Shown here: in pieces, positions 1 to 5,497 of the stretch | Position numbering within the stretch: the stretch's first letter is position 1 | Layout of the letters: each line of letters opens with the position of its first letter | Assembly (NCBI GenBank): GCA_031431235.1 | Contig: JANPDA010000150.1 | Span: 1 to 6,751, forward strand | Direction of reading: 5' to 3' | Length of the DNA: 6,751 bases | From: JANNSW01 sp031431235 | GTDB taxonomy: Bacteria; Pseudomonadota; Alphaproteobacteria; Rhizobiales; Hyphomicrobiaceae | The notes under the pieces: model-generated | Databases searched by the model: none | The model's input: only the letters and a program-made list of their open reading frames with translations | What the model was told of the DNA's origin: nothing | Made by a program: the position numbers and the translations under genes

Positions 1-79
1 CCTTGGCCACGAAGTCCTGCACCGTCGGCGGCAGGAACAGCGGCTGATCGATCTTCCAGGCGCGGAATGTCTTGCTCAT
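1..79 (-). CDS. IS1182-like transposase, N-terminal fragment (runs off the left edge)
   Basis: Reading leftward from the ATG at 79, the sequence gives 26 codons starting MSKTFRAWKIDQ and continuing with PLFLPPTVQDFVAK. From memory of the family, IS1182-type DDE transposases start this way: MSKTFR, then a W..DQ stretch, then LPP(S/T)V.(D/E)(F/L)V. The catalytic region lies outside the window, so it cannot be seen whether the gene is intact. The start codon is 66 bases past the stop of the oxidoreductase on the same strand, so the transposase could be read through from that gene. A GGGGAGGG stretch lies about 22 bases upstream, which is too far to be a normal ribosome-binding site. The family call is by pattern recognition only. 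Confidence 0.72.
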   Translation of the reverse strand, partial: MSKTFRAWKIDQPLFLPPTVQDFVAK

Positions 80-147
80 GGCCGAGACAGAATCTGACTC
101 GCCCTCCCCGCGCCAGCGAAAACCGGCTATTACTCGGACAGCCTCCT
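1..147. mobile_element. Terminal part of an IS1182-like insertion sequence; outer end near 125-150
   Basis: The transposase start at 79 implies that the IS terminus lies a short way upstream of it, between 80 and about 150. The reverse-strand sequence over 127-147 reads GGAGGCTGTCCGAGTAATAG, which looks like an IS inverted repeat. It abuts the near-palindrome CCTCCTAGGGGG (142-153), which might be the target. The opposite end is not in the window, so neither the inverted repeat nor a target duplication can be confirmed. The exact boundary is uncertain by about 20 bases. Confidence 0.45.
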
Positions 148-1585
148 AGGGGGCCGGTTTCGCCTTCCGGCTGAGCGGTACCAGGCCGGCGGGCGCAAGA
201 CTCGCGAGATATCGGTCCAAGGCCGAGGACTGGCGCCCACTGTCTTCCGCCGCTTCCTTGCGGGCGACGGCACTGCGCACCACGTAGGCACCCACAGTGC
301 GAAACGGCTCCGGAGGAAACCGCTTCTTGGGCGGCCCGGACACCAGGGGATTTGACGACCACTCGTCCTTCAAGCCCAAGGCGAGCGAGGCGAGAATTTT
401 GCCACCCAACCGCGAAGGTCCCACACCGTTTCCGCAATAGCCGTGGCCATACAGAATATCGGGACAATCCTCGTAGGACCCGAAGAATGGCAGGCCGTTT
501 GTGGTTCGCGTCACTTGACCGCGCCAACTCGCAGCGATCTTCACATCCGCCAGGGAGGGAAAGATGCGCCCCAACTGCTCGACACAATCGCGGGCGCGGC
601 GGGCAGGCGTGTCCCATGCCGTCCCAATGCGTCCACCAAAAACGAAGTCGCCGCCGGCCTTCCAGAAGCTCAATCGGCCATCCTTCGTCACCCGACCGCC
701 AAAGACCAGGAGCCGCGAATCGGAGAAGCACATGCCGTCGCGCAGGCCGAGGGCCGCGAGCTTGTCGGGTATGGGCTCGGTGATGAGCTGGTCGCCGGCG
801 ACCTGGAGAACGCTGCGGCGGAATCGCGGGATCTCGCCCGCCCAGGCATTGAGGGCGAGCACGACACGCGAGGCCGTGATGCGCCCCGCGGGCACGTGGA
901 CGATTGGCGGCCGACCCTGTTGCAGCCGCGTCATGGGAGTGCCCTCGAAGATCCTCACTCCCTTCGCGAGAGCGATGCGTCGCAAGCCGCGCACGAGCTT
1001 GGCCGGCTGCACCGATGCAACGCCGGGCTCGAAGACAGCGCCCGTCACAACGTTCGAGCCGGCCCGGCGGCGCGCCTCGACCGCGTCCATCACGACGAAC
1101 GTCGACTCGCCGACCTTTTCCAAGAGATCGAGCGTCGGACGCCAGGCATTCTCCTGCGCCTTGTTGCTCGCAACCCAGAGCCACCCGTCGCGCCGATACT
1201 CGCAGTCGATGGCATTGTCCGCGCAAAAGGCTCCGATCTCGGCAACATTGGCGCTGGACAGGCGGTTCAGCCGGACCGCCTCCTGGAGGCCGAATTTCTC
1301 GGCGAGGATCGCGAACTTCGGCGACCAACTCATGAGGAAGCCGCCATTGCGGCCCGATGCCCCGTAACCGCAATAGCGCGCCTCGATCAGGACGACATCG
1401 AGGGACGGCTCGTGCTCCTTCAGCGCAAGTGCCGTCCACAGCCCCGTATAGCCGCCGCCAACGATGCATACGTCCGCCCGTTGCTCGCCTGCAAGCGGCT
1501 GACACATCGCGTTCGGCGCCTCGGCCGCAAGAGCCTCGTCGAGCCAGTAACTGTGTCCGCGCACCACCATCTCCGTCTGAGACAT
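146..1585 (-). CDS. FAD-dependent oxidoreductase, DAO family (PuuB-like)
   Basis: A 479-residue flavoenzyme of the D-amino-acid oxidase fold, most like the gamma-glutamylputrescine oxidase (PuuB) group. Such enzymes oxidise an amine or amino acid with O2 or another acceptor. An N-terminal Rossmann motif VGGGYTGLW is at 42-50 with the acidic ribose-binding E68 (VVLIEA). GASGRNGG at 75-82 is typical of PuuB-like proteins. A C-terminal FAD-contact segment GHGYCGNGVGPSRLGG spans 380-395. About 60 residues follow, rich in R, K and E. There is no signal peptide or membrane segment, so it is likely cytoplasmic. The ATG at 1585 is the first start after an in-frame TAG at 1598-1600; the upstream Shine-Dalgarno is weak. 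It is divergent from gabD, which fits amine/GABA breakdown. The true substrate cannot be read from sequence. The TAG stop lies at the putative IS edge, so the last residues may have been altered. Confidence 0.88.
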   Translation of the reverse strand: MSQTEMVVRGHSYWLDEALAAEAPNAMCQPLAGEQRADVCIVGGGYTGLWTALALKEHEPSLDVVLIEARYCGYGASGRNGGFLMSWSPKFAILAEKFGLQEAVRLNRLSSANVAEIGAFCADNAIDCEYRRDGWLWVASNKAQENAWRPTLDLLEKVGESTFVVMDAVEARRRAGSNVVTGAVFEPGVASVQPAKLVRGLRRIALAKGVRIFEGTPMTRLQQGRPPIVHVPAGRITASRVVLALNAWAGEIPRFRRSVLQVAGDQLITEPIPDKLAALGLRDGMCFSDSRLLVFGGRVTKDGRLSFWKAGGDFVFGGRIGTAWDTPARRARDCVEQLGRIFPSLADVKIAASWRGQVTRTTNGLPFFGSYEDCPDILYGHGYCGNGVGPSRLGGKILASLALGLKDEWSSNPLVSGPPKKRFPPEPFRTVGAYVVRSAVARKEAAEDSGRQSSALDRYLASLAPAGLVPLSRKAKPAP

Positions 1586-1809
1586 CGACCGACCGCTCTA
1601 TCCGGGAGTCACCAGATGAACCGGCATCGAAGACTAAGACTGGGCCAATCAGGCTTTCCCAGCAAGGCTGACCGCCGCCGCGAAGCGCATATCCGCCGAG
1701 CGGTAAACATTCGACATCTCGGTGTCCTGCCCCGTCTGTCAGTTTTCCATAACATCAAATTCGCCATCACCCCCAACTCGCTGTCGACTTTGCCTCACCC
1801 GAATTTCAG

Positions 1810-1830
1810 CAGGTCTCACAAGCACACCTG
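1810..1830. promoter_or_regulatory. Dyad CAGGT-N11-ACCTG, possible LysR-type operator (distal)
   Basis: A perfect 5-bp inverted repeat: CAGGT at 1810-1814 and ACCTG at 1826-1830, separated by 11 bases. This has the T-N11-A geometry of LysR-type regulator sites. It lies about 120 bases upstream of the predicted gabD transcription start. No LysR gene is in the window. The match is short and could be chance. Confidence 0.2.
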
Positions 1831-1856
1831 GATGGCGAGCTTGGCGGCCATGACGA

Positions 1857-1877
1857 TCAATCGGGGTGATGAATTGA
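1857..1877. promoter_or_regulatory. Dyad TCAAT-N11-ATTGA, possible LysR-type operator (proximal)
   Basis: A perfect 5-bp inverted repeat: TCAAT at 1857-1861 and ATTGA at 1873-1877, with an 11-base gap. Its A/T-rich half-sites and T-N11-A spacing match the usual LysR-type box better than the distal dyad. Its centre (1867) is about 73 bases upstream of the predicted gabD start point, close to the position around -65 where LysR-type activators normally bind. The regulator is not encoded here. Confidence 0.3.
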
Positions 1878-1904
1878 GTTGCCCCTCCCCGACCCTTTCC
1901 CCGC

Positions 1905-1933
1905 TTGAGATCGTCGGCTGCTTGGCCCATGAT
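1905..1933 (+). promoter_or_regulatory. Sigma70-like promoter for the gabD operon
   Basis: A -35 box TTGAGA (1905-1910; five of six consensus bases) and a -10 box CATGAT (1928-1933; four of six) are separated by exactly 17 bases. Transcription would start near 1940, giving a leader of about 45 bases that contains the GGAGG ribosome-binding site. A GGCCC-N7-GGGCC dyad (1924-1940) covers the -10 box and start point and might be an operator. Confidence 0.45.
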
Positions 1934-1984
1934 CCGGGCCGATTTTCCTTCCCCCAGCGCAAACGTTCAACGGAGGCGAGTAGC

Positions 1985-3427
1985 ATGGACAAGCGGGCTG
2001 ACAGTCTCATTCGCGAGCAGTCCTACGTCAACGGCCAGTGGGTCGGCGAGGGCCGGCTCGGCGTCACCAACAAGGCGACGGGCAAGGAGATCGCCAAGGT
2101 GCCGCTCATGAGCGCGTCCGACACCAAGGCGGCGATCGCAGCGGCGGAGGCAGCGTTTCCGGCCTGGTCGAAGCTGACCGGCAAGGAGCGCTCGGTCCAT
2201 CTGCGCAAGTGGTACAATCTCATCATCGAGCATGCCGACAAGATTGCCGCGATCATGACGGCCGAGCAGGGCAAGCCGCTGGCCGAGGCCAAGGGCGAGG
2301 TGGTCTATGCCGCCAACTTCATTGAGTTCTACGCGGAAGAGGCCAAGCGCATCTATGGCGAGACGATCCCGACCTTCAAGGCGGACGCGCGCGTCGTCGT
2401 GATCAAGCAGCCGATCGGGGTCGTTGCCGCGATCACCCCGTGGAACTTCCCCGCCGCCATGATCACGCGCAAGGTCGGCCCCGCGCTCGCGGTCGGCTGC
2501 ACCATCGTCGTCAAGCCCGCCTCCGAGACGCCGCTGACGGCACTTGCGCTCGCCGAGCTCGCACATCAGGCGGGCATCCCCAAGGGCGTCTTGAACGTCA
2601 TCACCGGCAAGGCGAGCGTGATCGGAGCGGAGCTGACGTCTTCGCCCGCCGTCCGGATGCTGACCTTCACCGGCTCGACCGAGATCGGCAAGGTGCTGAT
2701 CGAGCAGTGCGCGCGCACGGTCAAAAAGGTCGGCATGGAGCTGGGCGGCAACGCGCCCTTCATCGTGTTCGACGACGCCGACCTGGTCAAAGCCGTACAG
2801 GGCGCGATGGCGTCGAAGTACCGCAATGCCGGCCAGACCTGCGTCTGTGCCAATCGCATGTATGTGCAGGACGAGGTCTACGACAAGTTCGCCGAGATGC
2901 TGGCCGCCGAGACGGCGAAGCTGAAAGTGGGCGACGGATCGGAAGCCGGCGTGACGATCGGGCCGCTGATCAACAAGGCGGCGGTCGAGAAGGTCGAGGA
3001 GCACATCGCGGACGCGCTCGCCAAGGGCGCGCGGATCGTCGCGGGAGGCAAACGCCACAAGCTCGGCGGCAATTTCTTCGAGCCGACGGTGCTCGCGGGC
3101 GTGACCAGGGAGATGAAGGTCGCACGCGAGGAGACGTTCGGGCCGGTGGCGCCGCTGTTCCGCTTCAAGACCGAGGAGGAGGTGATCGCACAGGCCAACG
3201 ACACCGAGTTCGGGCTCGCGTCCTATTTCTACTCGCGCGACATCGGCCGGGTCTGGCGGGTCGCCGAAGCGCTCGAGTACGGCATCGTCGGCATCAACGA
3301 GGGCATCATCTCCTCGGAGATGGTGCCGTTTGGGGGCGTGAAGGAATCGGGGCTGGGCCGGGAAGGCTCCCACCACGGCGTCGAGGAGTTCCTCGAGATG
3401 AAGTACATGCTGATGGGTGGATTGTAA
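1985..3427 (+). CDS. gabD: NAD(P)+-dependent succinate-semialdehyde dehydrogenase
   Basis: A 480-residue enzyme that oxidises succinate semialdehyde to succinate, the last step of GABA and putrescine breakdown into the TCA cycle. Length and sequence track E. coli GabD closely from end to end by memory. Seen motifs: TPWNFPAAMITRK from 151 with the oxyanion-hole N154; cofactor-binding K177 in VVKPAS; FTGSTEIG from 228; general base E252 in MELGG; nucleophile C286 in NAGQTCVCAN; EETFGP at 382-387. C288, two residues after the nucleophile, matches the redox-switch cysteine pair of human SSADH. The ATG at 1985 is chosen because GGAGG (1972-1976) lies eight bases upstream and the protein then starts like family members. 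The same frame is open far upstream, but that part is antisense to the oxidoreductase. It is first gene of a likely operon with the dipeptidase and rpiA. Confidence 0.96.
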   Translation: MDKRADSLIREQSYVNGQWVGEGRLGVTNKATGKEIAKVPLMSASDTKAAIAAAEAAFPAWSKLTGKERSVHLRKWYNLIIEHADKIAAIMTAEQGKPLAEAKGEVVYAANFIEFYAEEAKRIYGETIPTFKADARVVVIKQPIGVVAAITPWNFPAAMITRKVGPALAVGCTIVVKPASETPLTALALAELAHQAGIPKGVLNVITGKASVIGAELTSSPAVRMLTFTGSTEIGKVLIEQCARTVKKVGMELGGNAPFIVFDDADLVKAVQGAMASKYRNAGQTCVCANRMYVQDEVYDKFAEMLAAETAKLKVGDGSEAGVTIGPLINKAAVEKVEEHIADALAKGARIVAGGKRHKLGGNFFEPTVLAGVTREMKVAREETFGPVAPLFRFKTEEEVIAQANDTEFGLASYFYSRDIGRVWRVAEALEYGIVGINEGIISSEMVPFGGVKESGLGREGSHHGVEEFLEMKYMLMGGL

Positions 3428-3428
3428 G

Positions 3429-3519
3429 GGCGAGGTGGCGAGATGGCGAGGTCGCGAGTGGGGAAGACGTCGATGCAGAACGATGCCCCCACTCGCCACT
3501 CGCCACCTCGCCACTCGCC
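3429..3519. repeat. GC-rich palindromic repeat between gabD and the dipeptidase gene
   Basis: Two arms built from GGCGAG-type units face each other around a 23-base loop (3464-3486). The cleanest fold pairs 3429-3442 with 3499-3512 (14 bp, no mismatch) and 3452-3463 with 3487-3498 (11 of 12 bp), leaving 3443-3451 as a bulge. A shifted register pairs the full arms 3429-3463 and 3487-3519 with two bulges and two mismatches. It starts two bases after the gabD stop. No T-tract follows, so it is not a classic terminator. It resembles the dispersed CGCCACTCGCC palindromes that I recall from Bradyrhizobium-type genomes. The right arm is translated as RHSPPRHSPLS near the dipeptidase N-terminus. Confidence 0.8.
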
Positions 3520-4708
3520 GCTCTCCCGTGCCTTCTCCCTCCTCGATCGCGTGCCCCTCGTCGACGGCCACAACGATCTACCCTGGGTCATCCGCGAGAG
3601 CGAGGCCAAGGGCGATGTCGCCGCCTATGGCCTCGAGCGGCGCCACCAGGAGAGCGACACCGACATTCCGCGCCTGCGCGAGGGGCGGGTGGCAGCGCAA
3701 TGGTGGGCGGCCTATATCCCGACCGAGGCGCCGCATCCCGCCCGCACCGTGCTCGAGCAGATCGACATCGTGCGGCAGCTGAACGAGCGGCACGTGGACA
3801 CGTTCCTGCCGGCCACCCGGCCGGGCGACGTGATGCGGGCGAAGCGCAAGGGTAAGATCGCCTCGTTCCTGGCGATCGAAGGCGGGGTCGGGCTGGAGGA
3901 TTCGCTCGGACCGCTCCGGGTCTGGCACGCGGCGGGCGCGCGGCTGATGACGCTCTGCCACAACGGCACGCTCGCCTGGGTCGACTCGGCGACTGACGAG
4001 CCACGATCGGGCGGGCTGACGGCGTTCGGGCGGGCGGTCGTGCTCGAGCTGAACCGGCTCGGCATGATCATCGATTGCGCCCATGTGGCGCCGAGCGTGA
4101 TGCACCAGGTGCTCGACATCACGCGCGCGCCGATCGTGTTCTCGCATTCCAACGCCCGCGCGCTGTGCGATCATCGGCGCAACGTGCCCGACGACGTGCT
4201 CGACCGGGTCGCGGGCAATGGCGGCGTGGTGATGGCGACGTTCATTCCCTCGTTTCTCAATCGCGCCCGGCTCGCATGGGAGAACCAGTTCATGGATGCG
4301 GGAGGAGCGTTGGACTTCGCGGCGCTCCACGATGCGGCGTTGAAGGGCTCGCGCGGTGCCGTGCCCGTGGCCACGCTCGCCGAGGTCGCCGATCACATCG
4401 AGTACTTCGCCGGACGCGTCGGGCACGACCATATCGGCATCGGCTCGGACTTCTTCGGCAGCGCCATCGACACCCCGCGTGGGCTCGAGGACGTGTCCTG
4501 CTTTCCCCATCTCTTGGCCGAGTTGATCCAGCGTGGCTGGTCCGACCGGAACCTGACGAAGCTCGCCGGGGGAAATTTCCTGCGCGCATTCCGCAAGGTC
4601 GAGCAGACGGGCAATCTGCTTCGCCAGAGCGAGCCGGCGCGAACGGGAACAGTTGCGAGTTTCGACGCGCCGGCCCCAGCAAGGAAGCGCAGCAAGGAGC
4701 GGGCATGA
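3443..4708 (+). CDS. Membrane dipeptidase family (peptidase M19) metallopeptidase
   Basis: A 421-residue zinc peptidase of the renal-dipeptidase family, which cleaves dipeptides, often with a D-residue or dehydro-residue at the C-terminal position. Key residues align with human renal dipeptidase: H43 and D45 (DGHNDLPW), bridging E146 (AIEGG), H173 (CHN), H214 (DCAHV), H235 (SHSNAR), R246 (RNVPDD) and D336 (GIGSDFFG). All metal ligands are present. No signal peptide or membrane segment is seen, so it is probably cytoplasmic. Two starts are possible: ATG 3443 with GAGGTG five bases upstream, or ATG 3473 with the weaker GGGGAAG. I keep 3443 for its better ribosome-binding site. Residues 1-28 come largely from the palindrome; family similarity begins near SRAFSLLDRVPLVDGHND. 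The basic C-terminal tail (ARKRSKERA) is atypical. The stop overlaps the rpiA start by four bases. Confidence 0.92.
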   Translation: MARSRVGKTSMQNDAPTRHSPPRHSPLSRAFSLLDRVPLVDGHNDLPWVIRESEAKGDVAAYGLERRHQESDTDIPRLREGRVAAQWWAAYIPTEAPHPARTVLEQIDIVRQLNERHVDTFLPATRPGDVMRAKRKGKIASFLAIEGGVGLEDSLGPLRVWHAAGARLMTLCHNGTLAWVDSATDEPRSGGLTAFGRAVVLELNRLGMIIDCAHVAPSVMHQVLDITRAPIVFSHSNARALCDHRRNVPDDVLDRVAGNGGVVMATFIPSFLNRARLAWENQFMDAGGALDFAALHDAALKGSRGAVPVATLAEVADHIEYFAGRVGHDHIGIGSDFFGSAIDTPRGLEDVSCFPHLLAELIQRGWSDRNLTKLAGGNFLRAFRKVEQTGNLLRQSEPARTGTVASFDAPAPARKRSKERA

Positions 4709-5424
4709 CATCGGACGATCTGAAGCTCGCCGCCGCGCGCGAAGCCGTAAAGCTCGTCGAAAGCGGCATGCGACTGGGGCTCGGCACCGGCTCGACGGCG
4801 GAAAAGTTCGTCGAGCTGTTGGCAGCGCGAGCCAAGGCGGAGCGGCTCGATCTCGTCTGCGTGCCGACGTCGGAGGCGACGCGCCGCCAGGCCGAGAGCC
4901 TGGGCCTCAAGCTCGCGACGCTCGACGACGAGCCGATGCTGGACTTGACCGTCGATGGCGCCGACGAGATCGACGCGGCGCTACGCCTGATCAAGGGTGG
5001 CGGGGGAGCGCTCTTGCGGGAGAAGATCGTCGCGGCCGCGTCAGGTCAGATGGTGGTGATCGCCGACACGAGCAAGCGCGTCGACATGCTCGGCCGCTTC
5101 CCCCTGCCGGTCGAGGTCACCTCTTTCGGCCTCAGATCGACTGAGGCGATGATTGCCGAGATCGCTGAGGAGGCGGGCTGCCAGGGACCGATCACGCTGC
5201 GGCTGGGGAAGGACGGCAAGCCCTTCGTCACCGATGGTGGACACCTCATTCTCGACTGCGCGTTCGGGCGCATCCCGGAGCCGGAGATCCTGGCCGAAGG
5301 GCTGCAGATGATCCCCGGCGTGATGGAGCACGGCATCTTCATCGGGCTTGCCGATTTCGCGTTCGTCGCCGGGCCGGATGGGGTCGAGGTGATCGAAGCG
5401 GAGGAGGGCGGCTCAACGACGTGA
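4705..5424 (+). CDS. rpiA: Ribose-5-phosphate isomerase A
   Basis: A 239-residue cytoplasmic enzyme interconverting ribose 5-phosphate and ribulose 5-phosphate in the non-oxidative pentose phosphate pathway; the length is normal for RpiA. The phosphate-binding loop GLGTGSTA is at 25-32, with TSEAT at 55-59. The catalytic set matches E. coli D81, D84, K94 and E103 with a constant offset of three: D84 and D87 in DGADEID, K97 in KGGGGALLREK, and E106. FVTDGGHLILD (174-184) and PGVMEHGIF (204-212) are also typical. The ATG at 4705 overlaps the dipeptidase stop (ATGA), with AGGAG (4695-4699) five bases upstream, so translation is probably coupled. It ends in three tandem in-frame stops, TGA TAA TGA (5422-5430), the first of which lies in the GATAA repeat array. 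Confidence 0.96.
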   Translation: MTSDDLKLAAAREAVKLVESGMRLGLGTGSTAEKFVELLAARAKAERLDLVCVPTSEATRRQAESLGLKLATLDDEPMLDLTVDGADEIDAALRLIKGGGGALLREKIVAAASGQMVVIADTSKRVDMLGRFPLPVEVTSFGLRSTEAMIAEIAEEAGCQGPITLRLGKDGKPFVTDGGHLILDCAFGRIPEPEILAEGLQMIPGVMEHGIFIGLADFAFVAGPDGVEVIEAEEGGSTT

Positions 5425-5465
5425 TAATGACGCGATAACAGCTCGATAACGGCGTGATAACTGAC
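5422..5465. repeat. Four direct repeats, 11-bp period, core GATAA(C)
   Basis: GATAA occurs at 5423, 5434, 5445 and 5456, exactly 11 bases apart each time. The four units are TGATAATGACG, CGATAACAGCT, CGATAACGGCG and TGATAACTGAC, giving a loose consensus YGATAAC followed by four variable bases. The first overlaps the rpiA stop codon and the last runs into the -35 box of the fic promoter. The near-helical-turn spacing puts every core on the same face of the DNA. This suggests a multi-site operator, though a short degenerate tandem repeat is also possible. Confidence 0.85.
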
Positions 5466-5489
5466 ATTGGGCGCGATCTGCGCTACACT
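5461..5489 (+). promoter_or_regulatory. Sigma70-like promoter for the fic gene
   Basis: A -35 box CTGACA (5461-5466; five of six consensus bases) and a -10 box TACACT (5484-5489; four of six) are 17 bases apart. Transcription would start near 5496, one or two bases before the ATG at 5498, so the message would be leaderless. The -35 box overlaps the last GATAA repeat unit, which fits control by a protein bound to the array. Confidence 0.5.
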
Positions 5490-5497
5490 CGAGCCCG

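Larger units (their letters stand above)
1586..1984. other. Divergent intergenic region between the oxidoreductase and gabD
   Basis: This 399-base stretch separates two divergent genes. It is less GC-rich than the flanking genes, with A/T patches around 1740-1770 and 1855-1880. No convincing small gene was found; the open frames crossing it lack ribosome-binding sites and recognisable content. On the plus strand it holds a good promoter close to gabD and two T-N11-A dyads upstream of it (separate entries). On the minus strand I found no convincing -35/-10 pair for the oxidoreductase, although GATAGA (1596-1601, reverse strand) and an A/T-rich patch near 1740-1760 are possible parts of one. 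Confidence 0.6.

Noticed and set aside
443..1984. The gabD frame stays open upstream to 443, which would give a 994-residue protein.
   Set aside because: The extra 514 residues are antisense to the oxidoreductase and then intergenic, with no recognisable domain. GGAGG and a promoter point to the ATG at 1985, and the protein from there matches GabD length.
1616..1984. A small gene in the intergenic region, for example from the ATG at 1616 or on the minus strand near 1930.
   Set aside because: No ribosome-binding site, no stop of its own on the plus frame before gabD, and no recognisable protein content.
3429..3519. CRISPR-like repeat units of GGCGAG type.
   Set aside because: The units are very short, lack spacers of constant length, and the two halves are inverted. 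It is a palindrome, not an array.
3429..3519. Rho-independent terminator after gabD.
   Set aside because: The stem is strong but no T-tract follows, and the right arm lies inside the dipeptidase coding sequence.
1967..3571. A 534-codon open frame on the minus strand opposite gabD.
   Set aside because: It is rich in R, D, H and L in the manner of antisense frames in GC-rich genes, has no known motif, and mirrors a clearly real gene.
3578..4711. A 377-codon open frame on the minus strand opposite the dipeptidase gene.
   Set aside because: Antisense composition only, no motif, and the opposite strand encodes every M19 metal ligand.
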